A DNA stretch of 55,380 bases from Paenalicyclobacillus cellulosilyticus (GCF_014647315.1 NZ_BMOY01000018.1:1-55380); one strand, 5' to 3'. Shown: positions 46,052 through 55,360, counted from the stretch's first letter. Program-made: numbers and translations. Notes: generated from the letters alone by a model not told the origin.

Positions 46052-46804
46052 CTACGGTTGACGGAGGATGACGACGTTGACGCGCCGGTTCAACTGGCGG
46101 TGGGCGTCGGTGTCGTTCGGCGCGACCGGGTGGTACTGCCCGTAACCGACCCCGGCCAACCGGTCGCCGGCGATGCCCTGGCTCTGAAAGAAACGGACGA
46201 CGCCGATGGCGCGGGCCGCCGACAATTCCCAGTTACTCGGGAACTGCGGTGTCGAGATGGGGCGGTTGTCGGTGAAGCCTTCGACGAGAATCGGGTTGTT
46301 CACCTGTTTGAAAAACGGGACCAGGCCGGCGAGCAGCGCCCGGGCCTGCGGCCGGATGTCCGCCTTGCCGGTGTCGAAGAGGACCACGTCGCGCAGCGTG
46401 ATCCGCACCCCGCGCGCCTCGTTGTAGACCGTCACGTTGCCCTGGAGATGATGGGCGCGGATGTAGTTTTGCACTTCCTGGAACAGATTGTCGAGCGCCT
46501 TGTCGTTCGGGCTCTTGGCCGGGTGCGTCTGTACGCCCGGATGCGCCTTGTTGCCCGTGTCGGACGGGTTGGCCGCGTTGATGAGCGCGGTCTTGCCCAG
46601 GTTGTCGAGCGGGATCTCGTCGCTCTTGTGCAGGGCCGCGGCCAACGAGCGTTCGAGCGCGATGAACTTCACCTGGTTGATCTGGGACATCGCGTACATG
46701 ACGACGAAGAAGATCATCAACAGGGTGATGAGGTCGGCGTACGTGATCAACCAGCGTTCATGGTTTTGCTTACGCGTGTGCGGTGTTTTAAACGGTCGAC
46801 GCAT
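46052..46804 (-). CDS. motB: flagellar stator protein MotB-type
   Basis: This 250-residue protein has one membrane helix with the proton-channel aspartate D24 (WLITYADLITLLMIFFVVMY) and a C-terminal OmpA-like peptidoglycan-binding domain (ILVEGFTDNRPI and NWELSAARAIGVVRFF). It anchors the stator to the wall. MotB or MotS (ion type) is not decided. It overlaps motA by 17 nt. Confidence 0.94.
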   Translation of the reverse strand: MRRPFKTPHTRKQNHERWLITYADLITLLMIFFVVMYAMSQINQVKFIALERSLAAALHKSDEIPLDNLGKTALINAANPSDTGNKAHPGVQTHPAKSPNDKALDNLFQEVQNYIRAHHLQGNVTVYNEARGVRITLRDVVLFDTGKADIRPQARALLAGLVPFFKQVNNPILVEGFTDNRPISTPQFPSNWELSAARAIGVVRFFQSQGIAGDRLAGVGYGQYHPVAPNDTDAHRQLNRRVNVVILRQP

Positions 46805-47597
46805 TGGTCTGCCCCATCTCCCTGGCTTCCGACGGGCGTTTCGCCGTCCGCTGCGACGGTGCCAGGAATGCCTTCAGCTTTTGGCTGAGGATGTTCGGGT
46901 TCTCTCCCGCCTGAATCGACAGCACGCCCTCAATCATCATCTGCCGCAGCAGCACTTCCTCCGCGTTGCGCCGGCGCAGCTTGTTGGCGAGGGGGAGCCA
47001 GAGCACGTTCGCGCTGGCCACGCCGTACAGGGTGGCGGTGAACGCGGTCGCAATCTGCGGCCCGAGGGCATCGACGTTTTTCAAGTTCCCCAACACGTGC
47101 ACCAAGCCCATCACCGTGCCGATGATGCCCATGGTCGGCGCAAAGCCGCCGGCGGTCTCAAAAATGCTCGCCGCAGCCTCGTGACGCTCCTCGATGTGCG
47201 CGAGTTCCGTCTCCAGCATCTGCCGGACCAATTCCGGGTCGACACCGTCGACCACCCACTGGATGCCGTTGCGCAAAAACGAGTCGTCAAACGCCTCCAG
47301 TTGTTCTTCCAAGGCGAGAATCCCTTCGCGGCGGGCGGTCTGCGCCAAGCGCACCAGCTGATCGATGAGCGCCAGCGGATCGTGCGGGCGTTGAAAGAAC
47401 GCATGGCGCAAGTAAGCGCCGATGCCTGCGAATTGGGAAAAGGACACCGACGTCAGCGTCGCGCCGATGGTCCCGCCGAAGATGATGATCAAGGCGTTCG
47501 GTTGCCACAGCGCCACCAGGCTTCCGCCGTCGAGCGTGAAACCGACAGCCAGGCTGGCGATGGCGAGGACGATGCCGAGGGCCGTCGCAAAATCCAT
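46788..47597 (-). CDS. motA: flagellar stator protein MotA-type
   Basis: This 269-residue protein has four membrane helices and the MotA/TolQ/ExbB core (GFAPTMGIIGTVMGLVHVL, with FTATLYGVASANVLWLPLANKL). The ATG at 47597 has AAAGGAGTG 7 nt upstream. It lies 23 bp after the MinJ-like gene, in the ftsEX transcript direction. Confidence 0.95.
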   Translation of the reverse strand: MDFATALGIVLAIASLAVGFTLDGGSLVALWQPNALIIIFGGTIGATLTSVSFSQFAGIGAYLRHAFFQRPHDPLALIDQLVRLAQTARREGILALEEQLEAFDDSFLRNGIQWVVDGVDPELVRQMLETELAHIEERHEAAASIFETAGGFAPTMGIIGTVMGLVHVLGNLKNVDALGPQIATAFTATLYGVASANVLWLPLANKLRRRNAEEVLLRQMMIEGVLSIQAGENPNILSQKLKAFLAPSQRTAKRPSEAREMGQTNASTV

Positions 47598-47619
47598 GCG
47601 GGTCACTCCTTTCTACCGT

Positions 47620-49005
47620 TCAGCCCCGTTCCGCCACAGAGCCCTGCAGGTGCGGCCCGACGGCACCGGGCGGCGCGGCGGCTGGTTGCCCGTGCTCCCG
47701 TGCGGACGGATGGCGCGCGGTGAAACGCGCGTACAGCGTCTGCCACAGGCCTCCCCGCCCGGGGGGCCGCAAAAACGCCTGCACCACGCCGTCATCCGGC
47801 GGCAACACCAACCCGAGGCGATGGCGTTCGCCTTCATAGACCGGCTTGCCGGCCCAGCGCGGTTCGCCCCGCAGATCGACGACCTGGAGCCGGACATACG
47901 CGGGATTCTGGTTGAACGCGAAATACAGGTCATACCCGGTGTGGACGGGAACCTGATTGATGTGCGTGATGATTTCGCCCGGCCGGATGCCCACCTCCGC
48001 CGCCAGCGACCCCGGCTGGACGCCGAGGACGCGCACGCCGGAAGAAACCGGGACGAACAGCGGATCGCCCACGGCTTCCGCGCGCGCCATCCACCAGAGC
48101 ATCGCCTCGCGGCTGGCGAGGGCGAGGACGGGCGCCAGCCAACCGGCGGCCCCCCAACCGTGGCGGACCGCCCACGCGGCGGCGGCCAGGCAGACCACAG
48201 CCACCGCGTCGTACACCCATACCGGCCGCATCCCTTCTCCCGGCTGGCGCGTGGTCCAAAAACCCGCGTGCCCGACGAGTAAAGGCACGCCCATGGCGCC
48301 GAAACCGGCCGTACCGGCGGCACCTGCGGCACCGGCGAGACTTGCCGCGCCGAACCACGGCCATCCGGGCGGCAGCAGGCCAGGCCAAGCCAGGCCGCCC
48401 GGAGCGACGGCAAGCCAGGGCACGGCGAAGCACAACTGGGAGACGGCGCAACCGATGCCTTTCCCGCGGCGGCCCCAGACCATGGCGGGCGTTCCCGGGT
48501 GGCGCCGGTTCCACACCAACAGGATGAATTCCGCCAAGCTGGCGGCCGCAGCCACCGCAAGGCACGTTCCCGGATTGCACGCGGCGACCGCCCGCGCCAT
48601 GCCCGCCCAAGGAGCCGGCAAGCCGGCAGCGAATGCCGACGCGACGGTTGCCGCCAGGGCGACCACGGAGGCGCTGTACAGGGTCGCAGCAAAGCGCAAC
48701 CGCAGCAAACCGAGCACCACCGTCACCGCCGTGACCGCGACAGCCACCCTTGCCGGCACAACGACGCCCGCGGCGGCGGCAAGAACGGAGACGATGATCC
48801 CGGTTACCGCGGCTTGCAAGAAACGCTGGCGCACAGCCCGCCACGGCCGGGTGACCCGCACGCCGAACAGCCGGCGCTCGCGCCGCACGTTGCGGGCGAG
48901 TTCCCAGATGACGAGCAACCAACCGGCGTACCAGACCGGGTTTGCGAACAGCCGGATCAGGCCTTGCCATGCCGCCTGTCCGACCAGGCTCCACCACGTC
49001 CCCAT
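47620..49005 (-). CDS. MinJ-like PDZ membrane protein
   Basis: This 461-residue protein has several N-terminal membrane helices (to about residue 330) and a C-terminal PDZ domain (VRVLGVQPGSLAAEVGIRPG, then GEIITHINQVPVHTGYDLY). It resembles Bacillus MinJ, which links MinD to DivIVA and lies near ftsEX in Bacillus; here it is directly after ftsX. The sequence is not close enough to be certain. Confidence 0.75.
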   Translation of the reverse strand: MGTWWSLVGQAAWQGLIRLFANPVWYAGWLLVIWELARNVRRERRLFGVRVTRPWRAVRQRFLQAAVTGIIVSVLAAAAGVVVPARVAVAVTAVTVVLGLLRLRFAATLYSASVVALAATVASAFAAGLPAPWAGMARAVAACNPGTCLAVAAAASLAEFILLVWNRRHPGTPAMVWGRRGKGIGCAVSQLCFAVPWLAVAPGGLAWPGLLPPGWPWFGAASLAGAAGAAGTAGFGAMGVPLLVGHAGFWTTRQPGEGMRPVWVYDAVAVVCLAAAAWAVRHGWGAAGWLAPVLALASREAMLWWMARAEAVGDPLFVPVSSGVRVLGVQPGSLAAEVGIRPGEIITHINQVPVHTGYDLYFAFNQNPAYVRLQVVDLRGEPRWAGKPVYEGERHRLGLVLPPDDGVVQAFLRPPGRGGLWQTLYARFTARHPSAREHGQPAAAPPGAVGPHLQGSVAERG

Positions 49006-49024
49006 GTCCGCCCCGTCCCTTCTC

Positions 49025-49906
49025 TCAAACGCGTAAGAAGCGGCGGATGGACATCGCGCCGCCCCAGACCCCGATGGCGATGCCGAGGCCGAACATCACC
49101 TCGGCCAGGCGGATGGCCAAATCGGACGCCGGGACGAGCGGGAACGGCAGGATGAAGAACGTCCCGCTCATCCGTTGATAGATGGAGGCGTAACCCCAGA
49201 CCAGAAGGGCGTACGGCAGCGCGGCCCCCAACACGCCAATCATCATGCCTTCCATCAAGAACGGCCAACGGATGAACCAGTTGGTCGCCCCGACGAGCTT
49301 CATGATCTCAATCTCCCGTCGCCGGGAAAAGATGGTGATTTTGATGGTGTTGGCGATGAGGAACATCGCGGTGACGGTCAGCCCCACCACGAAGACCAGG
49401 CCGAGATTGCGCAGCACGTTGAACAAATGGAGGAGCTTGTCGACGACCGACCGCCCGTCGTTCACCTGGTACACGCTCGGCAATCGCCGCAGCTCCTGCC
49501 CGAGCGGCAACAACTCGTCCGGTGACGTGGCTTTGACGACCAGCTTCACCGGCAACGTGTTCTTGGCAGACAAGCCGTCCATCAAAGCGCGGTACTGAGG
49601 TGAGATGTCGCGGCGTAACTGGGCGAACCCGTCTTCTTTGGAAAAGTACTGGACCGATGCCACGCCCGGCAGCTGCCGCACCGCCTGGGCGACCTGCTCT
49701 CCTTGCGCGTCGCTGATGCTCGGCTTGAGGAACACCTCAATCTCCAGTTGACGCGTGACATAATTCGCCATCTGCTGCGCGTTGAGCGCGACCGTGAGAA
49801 ACACACCCAGGATGAGCAGCGTGATGGCGACGGCGCTGACCGAGGCGAAGGTCATCCAGCCGTTGCGCCACAGGTTCTTGAATCCTTCGCGTACGTGGCG
49901 CGCCAT
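49025..49906 (-). CDS. ftsX: cell-division ABC-type permease FtsX
   Basis: This 293-residue protein is the membrane partner of FtsE, which in Bacillus activates the hydrolase CwlO. It starts MARHVREGFKNLWRNGWMTF as in Bacillus, has an extracytoplasmic loop after the first helix, then three helices with RRREIEIMKLVGATNWFIRWPF, in pieces. The ATG at 49906 follows the ftsE stop by 4 nt, with GAGGATTAGG before it. Confidence 0.96.
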   Translation of the reverse strand: MARHVREGFKNLWRNGWMTFASVSAVAITLLILGVFLTVALNAQQMANYVTRQLEIEVFLKPSISDAQGEQVAQAVRQLPGVASVQYFSKEDGFAQLRRDISPQYRALMDGLSAKNTLPVKLVVKATSPDELLPLGQELRRLPSVYQVNDGRSVVDKLLHLFNVLRNLGLVFVVGLTVTAMFLIANTIKITIFSRRREIEIMKLVGATNWFIRWPFLMEGMMIGVLGAALPYALLVWGYASIYQRMSGTFFILPFPLVPASDLAIRLAEVMFGLGIAIGVWGGAMSIRRFLRV

Positions 49907-49910
49907 GGTC

Positions 49911-50597
49911 CTAATCCTCATACCCGTACAACCCTTTGGGCTCGTCCCGGACAATGACGCCGCGCTCGATGGCGATGACGCGCTTGCGCATCGTGTTGAC
50001 GATCTCCTTGTTGTGCGTCGCCATGACGATGGTGGTGCCTCGGTCGTTGATGCGTTGAAACAGCTTCATAATCCCCCAGGACGTGTCCGGGTCCAGATTG
50101 CCCGTCGGCTCATCGGCGATGATGACCGACGGGTTGTTCGCGATGGCGCGGGCGATGGCCACGCGCTGCTGTTCCCCGCCCGAGAGCTGGCTCGGCAACA
50201 TGTGCGCCTTGTCGGCCAACCCCACCCAGTCCAGCACGTCCATCACGCGTTTGCGAATGACCCGCCGCGGCGTGTTGATGACTTCCAGCGCAAATGCCAC
50301 GTTCTCGTACGCCGTCAGCTTCGGCAACAGCTTGAAATCCTGAAACACCACGCCGATGTTGCGGCGCAACAGCGGCACCTTGCGGTCTTTCAGCCGTCCA
50401 ATGTTGAACCCGTTGACGAAGATGTGCCCGCGCGTCGGGCGCTCCTCGCGGTACATCAGCTTGATGAAGGTCGACTTGCCCGCACCGCTCGGCCCGACGA
50501 CGTACACGAATTCGCCCTGGTCGATTTTCACGGAAATCCCGTTGATGGCCTTGGTCCCGTTGCGGTACTCCTTCCACACGTCCTGCATCTCAATCAT
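49911..50597 (-). CDS. ftsE: cell-division ATPase FtsE
   Basis: This 228-residue ABC ATPase pairs with FtsX. It has the Walker [10 protein letters not shown], the signature [14 protein letters not shown] and Walker [13 protein letters not shown], and the FtsE-specific segment [17 protein letters not shown]. The ATG at 50597 follows AGGGGAG with 7-nt spacing. It heads the ftsE-ftsX-minJ-motA-motB set. Confidence 0.97.
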   Translation of the reverse strand: MIEMQDVWKEYRNGTKAINGISVKIDQGEFVYVVGPSGAGKSTFIKLMYREERPTRGHIFVNGFNIGRLKDRKVPLLRRNIGVVFQDFKLLPKLTAYENVAFALEVINTPRRVIRKRVMDVLDWVGLADKAHMLPSQLSGGEQQRVAIARAIANNPSVIIADEPTGNLDPDTSWGIMKLFQRINDRGTTIVMATHNKEIVNTMRKRVIAIERGVIVRDEPKGLYGYED

Positions 50598-50702
50598 CAG
50601 CAAACTCCCCTTCGGAACCAGCGCCAAAATGAAAAAGCGCCAAACCTGCCCGTATTCGCTAGGTTCGACGCCCATCGGCAAAATCCTGTTGAAGCCCGTC
50701 GG

Positions 50703-50735
50703 AAAAAGTCTGCCAGGCCAACCAACCGCCTGGCT
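50703..50735 (-). terminator. intrinsic terminator after the SPFH gene
   Basis: On the minus strand GCCAGGC (50734-50728) and GCCTGGC (50718-50712) form a 7-bp stem, followed by AGAC and five T residues (50707-50703). It starts 1 nt after the SPFH stop and separates that pair from ftsE. Confidence 0.75.
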
Positions 50736-51761
50736 TCATGCCTGCATCCCTTCCGGATGGCCGTCCTGCGTCCCACGGCCTGCGCCGCCCGGATGCAGCC
50801 CGGTGCCCGCGTCCGGCGCATGGCGATGGCCGCCGCCAACCCGGTCGATCCCGAGCTTCATCGCGCCCAGCGCGCCCAGCACCGCCAGCGCTTCCGTCGG
50901 CACGAACAGGGTCGTCGCCTGGCCATTGGCGATGCCCTGCAGGGCCTCCAGCGACTGGTACGTCAACACGTTCGGATCGAGCCCGGCCGCTTTCAACATC
51001 TCAATCCGCGCCCGCTCCGCCTCGGCCACCATCCGGATGGCCTGAGCGCGTCCCTCCGCTTCGAGCTGTTGCGCCTGGCGCAGGCCTTCCGCCTGGCGGA
51101 TCCGCGACTCCCGCTCACCTTCCGCGCGCAAGATGAGGCTTTGTTTCTCGCCCTCCGCGAGGAGGATGGCCGCCTGGCGCTCACCCTCCGCCTGCAGGAT
51201 GTTGGCCCGCTTCTCCCGCTCCGCCTTCATCTGCTTCTCCATCGCTTCCTGAATCTCTTTCGGCGGCTGGATGTCCACGATTTCCACCCGGTCGATCCGC
51301 ACGCCCCACGACTCGGTCACTTCGTCCAGCGCGGTGCGCAGCGCCAGGCTGATCTTCTCCCGGCCGGCCAGGGTCTCGTCGAGCTCCATCTTGCCGACCA
51401 CCTGGCGGATGTTGGCCGCCGTGATGTTCTGGATGCCCTGGACCACGTTGGCGATGTTGTAGGTCGCCATCTTCGGATCGACGATGGTGTAGAAGAACAC
51501 CGTGTCGATTTGGATCTGCACGTTGTCCTTCGTGATGACCATCTGCGGCGGCACCACCACCTGCTGCGTGCGCAGATCGAGCACGCGCACGACGCGATCG
51601 ATGAACGGCACCACCAGGTTGACCCCCGGGTGCAGCGTGGCATGGTACTTGCCGAGCCGCTCCACGATGGCCACCCGCTGCTGCGGGATGATGCGAATGC
51701 CGCGCAAAACCACCAAAATCGCCAACAGAATCAAGACCAGGACGATGACGGACGTGATCAC
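50736..51761 (-). CDS. SPFH/stomatin-like protein
   Basis: This 341-residue protein has an N-terminal membrane helix (3-22), an SPFH/band 7 domain (about 25-220, with VPPQMVITKDNVQIQIDTVFF), a coiled coil rich in AEGERQAAIL repeats (185-250) and a long low-complexity tail. It resembles QmcA/YbbK proteins. Its GTG overlaps the nfeD stop as GTGA. Confidence 0.95.
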   Translation of the reverse strand: MITSVIVLVLILLAILVVLRGIRIIPQQRVAIVERLGKYHATLHPGVNLVVPFIDRVVRVLDLRTQQVVVPPQMVITKDNVQIQIDTVFFYTIVDPKMATYNIANVVQGIQNITAANIRQVVGKMELDETLAGREKISLALRTALDEVTESWGVRIDRVEIVDIQPPKEIQEAMEKQMKAEREKRANILQAEGERQAAILLAEGEKQSLILRAEGERESRIRQAEGLRQAQQLEAEGRAQAIRMVAEAERARIEMLKAAGLDPNVLTYQSLEALQGIANGQATTLFVPTEALAVLGALGAMKLGIDRVGGGHRHAPDAGTGLHPGGAGRGTQDGHPEGMQA

Positions 51762-52243
51762 GCCTCATTCCCCCTCTCCCCGGGCCGCCCGTCTGGGCGG
51801 GCGTCGCCCGGCGTTCGCCCTTGCCCGTCGACGGCCGCCACCTCAAGCACCGGGCCTGCCGCGGCGACGACCACGACCGTCTGCCCGGGCACGAGCGGAT
51901 GGCGGGAACGGGCGCTCCACACCTGCCCGCGGACGCGGACGGTGGCCAACCCTTCCGGCTCGGCCGGCGTCACCACCGTCGCCGTGGCGCCGACCAGGCT
52001 CTCCACCTGCCCGGCGTAGGTGCGGCGCTGGCGCAGCCGCCGGGACGGCCCGCGGGTGAACCACAACAGCACGACCGACACGACCACAAAGCACACCGCC
52101 TGCACCCACAGGACATCTGTCGCCAACGCCACCACGGTGGTGACGAGCGCGGCGAGACCAATCCACATCAGCACGAACGTTCCGCTCAACAACTCCGCCC
52201 CGCCCAAGGCCAAGGCGGCCAACAACCACACCCACCAAGGCAT
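51758..52243 (-). CDS. NfeD-like membrane protein
   Basis: This 161-residue short NfeD protein has three membrane helices (about 5-20, 25-43, 48-62) and a C-terminal OB-fold (VESLVGATATVVTPAEPEGLATVRVRGQVW, in pieces). It partners the SPFH protein encoded next to it, as is common in bacteria. The ATG at 52243 follows GAAGGGAGAGG. Confidence 0.92.
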   Translation of the reverse strand: MPWWVWLLAALALGGAELLSGTFVLMWIGLAALVTTVVALATDVLWVQAVCFVVVSVVLLWFTRGPSRRLRQRRTYAGQVESLVGATATVVTPAEPEGLATVRVRGQVWSARSRHPLVPGQTVVVVAAAGPVLEVAAVDGQGRTPGDARPDGRPGERGNEA

Positions 52244-52329
52244 GTTCTGCCTCTCCCTTCCCGGGGGAACCCCCTCGGAACCTGGTTACGCGCTGCCTTG
52301 TCCCGCCCGCGCACACGCCCAGCCGCCCG

Positions 52330-53448
52330 TCACGGAAACGCGGCACGTTCAACCGTCCACGCCTCCAGCCGATCGCGCCGTACCCGTGCGGCCACCCCCG
52401 TCACCGGCTCGATGGGCAACACCCCGGGGCGGGCGAACGCGACCGGTGGGTCAATCACGTCCTGGGCAAAATAGCGGTCGCTTGGCCCGATGTCCCCGGG
52501 CATGGTGAATCCAGGCAAGCTCGCCAGGGCGAGCGCATGCAGGCGGCCGATGCCTGTCTCCATCATGCCGCCGCACCACACCTCGATCCCGTGCTCGCGG
52601 CAGGCGTCGTGGACACGCCGGGCTTCGGCAAACCCGCCGACGCGCCCGATCTTCACATTGACCACCCGGCACGCCCCCACGGCGGCCGCCTGCTCGACGT
52701 CGTGCGCGTCGCGAATGCTTTCATCGAGGCACACCGGCGTGCGGACAGCCTGCTGCAGGCGCGCATGATGAATCAGGTCGCCGGGCGCGAAAGGCTGCTC
52801 CAACATCGCCAGGCCGAGATCGTCGAGGCGCCGCAAGTGTTCGAGGTCCGCCAGGCGGTACGCACCGTTGGCGTCGGCCGCGAGCGAAATGTCGCCAAAC
52901 GCCCGCCGGATGGCGGCGAGCGGCTCGACGTCCCACCCGGGCTGGATCTTGACCTTGACCCGCGCGTACCCTTGCTGGAGCGCTTGCTCCACCTTGCCGA
53001 GCAGCGTCGGAATATCCGGCTGCAGCCCGATGCTGATGCCGGAGCGGGTCTCCGTCCGCACGCCGCCCAGCAACTGAACGAGCGGCCGGCCGGTGAGCGC
53101 CGCGAACGCATCCCAGACCGCGGTTTCGAGCGCCGCTTTGGCCATCGGGTTTCCGCGCAACGGAGCCAACACCTCGTGCACCCGTGCGAGATCCGCCGCG
53201 CTGTGCCACGCCTCCCGCATCAACCTGGGCAGCATGTGTTCTGCCCACATGTGCCACGCCGTCGCGATGGTCTCCTCTGTATACAAAGGTGCGGGACCTG
53301 CCGCGCACTCGCCGAAACCTGAAACCCCTTCGTCCGTGATGAGTTCGACGATGGCGACGTCCTTTTGCGCTTGCCGCCCGTAAGAAGTGGCAAACACGTC
53401 TTGGAACGGCACCACGACACGGCGGAAAACCGCGGCGACAATCCGCAC
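52330..53448 (-). CDS. enolase-superfamily o-succinylbenzoate synthase / N-acylamino-acid racemase
   Basis: This 372-residue enzyme of the MenC/NAAAR subgroup has K165 and K167 in KVKIQPGWD, metal ligands D192 (ADANGAY), E217 (LEQPF) and D242 (LDESI), and the second acid/base lysine K266 (VNVKIGRVGG). The family makes o-succinylbenzoate for menaquinone or racemises N-acylamino acids; without other men genes here I cannot choose. The GTG at 53448 has AAAGGAGG with 6-nt spacing. It diverges from comA. Confidence 0.88.
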   Translation of the reverse strand: MRIVAAVFRRVVVPFQDVFATSYGRQAQKDVAIVELITDEGVSGFGECAAGPAPLYTEETIATAWHMWAEHMLPRLMREAWHSAADLARVHEVLAPLRGNPMAKAALETAVWDAFAALTGRPLVQLLGGVRTETRSGISIGLQPDIPTLLGKVEQALQQGYARVKVKIQPGWDVEPLAAIRRAFGDISLAADANGAYRLADLEHLRRLDDLGLAMLEQPFAPGDLIHHARLQQAVRTPVCLDESIRDAHDVEQAAAVGACRVVNVKIGRVGGFAEARRVHDACREHGIEVWCGGMMETGIGRLHALALASLPGFTMPGDIGPSDRYFAQDVIDPPVAFARPGVLPIEPVTGVAARVRRDRLEAWTVERAAFP

Positions 53449-53506
53449 AGTCCGCCTCCTTTCGCCTCTGCACACAGGCGCTGCGCCTTGCCGTCCTGCT
53501 CCCTTC

Positions 53507-53512
53507 ATTATA
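53507..53512 (-). promoter_or_regulatory. candidate -10 element of the MenC-like gene
   Basis: Minus-strand TATAAT about 60 nt upstream of the GTG. The -35 element is poor. Confidence 0.4.
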
Positions 53513-53564
53513 GCCTTTCGCCGGGATGCGGTGTGTGGCGCCGATGTTTGTCCCGGCGTTTCGG

Positions 53565-53570
53565 TATAAT
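53565..53570 (+). promoter_or_regulatory. candidate -10 element of comA
   Basis: TATAAT about 35 nt upstream of the comA ATG, back-to-back with the MenC-like promoter. The -35 region is weak. Confidence 0.45.
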
Positions 53571-53605
53571 AAATGGGTAATCCCATCCAGGGAGGTCCGA
53601 GCGGC

Positions 53606-54400
53606 ATGACTGCGCAACCTGTCCCCACGCATCCTTTGCAGTTGCCGCCGCGCGATGCGAAGCCAAGGACGCGCGGCATCACCATCCTCATCGACAACGG
53701 CGTGCCGACTTCTCACTTCACCGATGTCATCCAGAGCCACCATCCGTACATCGACTTTGTCAAGTTCGGGTGGGGCACAGCCATCGTGACCCTGCAATTG
53801 GCGGACAAAATCCGCTGTTTGCGCGATCACGGCGTCGAGTTCTTTTTTGGCGGGACGCTGTTCGAAAAGTTTCTGTTGCAAGACCGCGTGGAAGCCTACA
53901 TCGACTTCTGCCGCGCGCACGACTGCCGCTACGTCGAGGTCTCCAACGGCACCATCGATCTGGACAACACCCAAAAAGCGGAATACATCGCCCGCCTGGC
54001 CCATCATTTTACCGTGTTCAGCGAAGTGGGCTACAAGGACAGCGAGCGGTCCCTCAACCTGCATCCTGCACGGTGGATTGAATACATGCGGCAGGACCTG
54101 GCCGCCGGCGCGGCGAAAGTGATCACGGAAGCACGTGAGAGCGGGACCAGTGGCATCTGCCGCGCGGACGGCGAGGTTCGGTACGGATTGATTGAGGAGA
54201 TCATCGAGTCCGGGATTCCGCTGGATCAGATTGTGTTTGAAGCGCCGAACAAGACGTTGCAGACCTATTTCATCAAGCGGGTCGGGCCGCAGGTCAATCT
54301 GGCCAACGTGCCGTTCGATGACGCGATCGCCCTCGAAACGTTGCGGTTGGGGCTGCGTTCCGACACCCTGACCTTGTTCGATCCTGCTGCATCCAAGTGA
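53606..54400 (+). CDS. comA: phosphosulfolactate synthase (ComA/YitD)
   Basis: This 264-residue TIM-barrel enzyme adds sulfite to phosphoenolpyruvate to give phosphosulfolactate. Typical segments are ITILIDNGVPTSHFTDVIQ, VKFGWGTAIV, VEVSNGTIDL and VFEAPNKTLQTYFI. In Bacillus the YitCD pathway leads to sulfolactate in spores; the partner phosphatase gene is not here. The ATG at 53606 has GGGAGG about 10 nt upstream; an upstream ATG at 53573 is too close to the -10. A VOC gene follows. Confidence 0.93.
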   Translation: MTAQPVPTHPLQLPPRDAKPRTRGITILIDNGVPTSHFTDVIQSHHPYIDFVKFGWGTAIVTLQLADKIRCLRDHGVEFFFGGTLFEKFLLQDRVEAYIDFCRAHDCRYVEVSNGTIDLDNTQKAEYIARLAHHFTVFSEVGYKDSERSLNLHPARWIEYMRQDLAAGAAKVITEARESGTSGICRADGEVRYGLIEEIIESGIPLDQIVFEAPNKTLQTYFIKRVGPQVNLANVPFDDAIALETLRLGLRSDTLTLFDPAASK

Positions 54401-54465
54401 GTTTTGGCACCGTGCCAGACACGGGAACACACCACCACCGACGGTGACAAACCAAGAGGGGGACG

Positions 54466-54870
54466 ATGCGGATGCGCGACATGTACAACGTGTTTCACCT
54501 GGCGATTCCCGCGCGCGATCTCGACGAAGCGTACAATTTCTACGTCAAGGGTTTAGGCTGCAAGCTGGCGCGCCGCTATTCAGACCGGATCACGCTCGAC
54601 TTCTTCGGTGACCAGTTGGTCTGCCATTTGTCGAACGAGATCGATCCGAATCCGAAGATGTACCCGCGCCACTTCGGCATCACGTTCCGCGAGCGTCGGC
54701 AGTTCGACAATTTGTACAAGCTGGCCAAACAACGGGAATTGCCGTTCTTCCAAGACCTCATGGTACGCTTCGAAGGCATGGTGGAAGAGCACCTGACGTT
54801 CTTCCTCATCGACCCATCGAACAACCTGCTCGAGTTCAAGTATTACCACGACGAGCGGATGATGTATTGA
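54466..54870 (+). CDS. VOC-family (glyoxalase/dioxygenase-like) protein
   Basis: This 134-residue protein has the VOC fold, with metal-ligand candidates in FHLAIPARDLDEAYNFYVKGLG (H12), the middle H in RHFGITF and E in NNLLEFKYYHD. The substrate is not known; it lies 66 bp after comA on the same strand. ATG at 54466 and 54472 both have spacing to AGAGGGGG. It is followed by a hairpin. Confidence 0.85.
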   Translation: MRMRDMYNVFHLAIPARDLDEAYNFYVKGLGCKLARRYSDRITLDFFGDQLVCHLSNEIDPNPKMYPRHFGITFRERRQFDNLYKLAKQRELPFFQDLMVRFEGMVEEHLTFFLIDPSNNLLEFKYYHDERMMY

Positions 54871-54874
54871 TGGG

Positions 54875-54952
54875 GTGTCCCTGTATCCCCGGCCTCACTC
54901 CAACCGCGCCTTACGGCGCGAGTCGTTCGGCCGGGGATACAGGGACACTTTT
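54875..54952 (+). terminator. 20-bp-stem hairpin with T-run after the VOC gene
   Basis: GTGTCCCTGTATCCCCGGCC (54875-54894) is exactly complementary to 54929-54948, followed by TTTT (54949-54952). The loop (34 nt) has a second stem, CGCGCC/GGCGCG. It can act as an intrinsic terminator for comA-VOC and is also the first part of the repeat block. Confidence 0.65.
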
Positions 54953-55224
54953 CATATGTGTAAGTGTGCGCGGGAAAGCTGCCACCCGGTGTGTCCGTTC
55001 CCTCCGCGCGCCATCCCGCGCCTGTCGGCACGGGTCCCTCGGCCGGGGATACAGGACACTTTTCGTATGTATCAGTGTGCGGGCAAGCTGCCACCCGGTG
55101 TGTCCGTTCCCTCCGCGCGCCATCCCGCGCCTGGTGGCACGGGTCCCTCGGCCGGGGATACAGGGACACTTTGGATATGTACTGGTCCGGGTAAGCTGCC
55201 ACCCGCCTTGGGCCCCGTATCCCC
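54928..55224. repeat. three roughly 110-bp direct repeats with hairpin-forming ends
   Basis: Units start with CGGCCGGGGATACAGG at 54928, 55040 and 55149. The first two (112 and 109 bp) are about 90 % alike by eye; the third breaks off after GCTGCCACCCG near 55206. The reverse complement of the opening motif occurs at 54875-54894, and a variant (CCCCGTATCCCC) near 55213. This stretch has no plausible gene and covers most of the gene-free end of the window (54871-55380). Confidence 0.8.
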
Positions 55225-55312
55225 AAGCGCACGGCGCACGGCGCACGCACAAGGCGTGGCCGGAGCGCACGCGGGGATACGGGCCGTTGAAGCAGGTCGT
55301 GCCGCCGAGATG

Positions 55313-55360
55313 CGAAAGGGGAGAGCGGTTGGCGTTTGCCAAGCCTCGCTCTCCCCTTCG
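55313..55360. terminator. long GC-rich hairpin near the window end
   Basis: AAGGGGAGAGCG (55316-55327) pairs with 55347-55358, and the loop contains a further TTGGC/GCCAA stem. On the minus strand a TTTCGC follows, so it may end a transcript coming from the right of the window. Confidence 0.5.

Noticed and set aside
54843-55342. Open frames over the 3' repeat block
   Set aside because: They translate the repeats (for example a repeated YPRPRDPC peptide), with no ribosome site.
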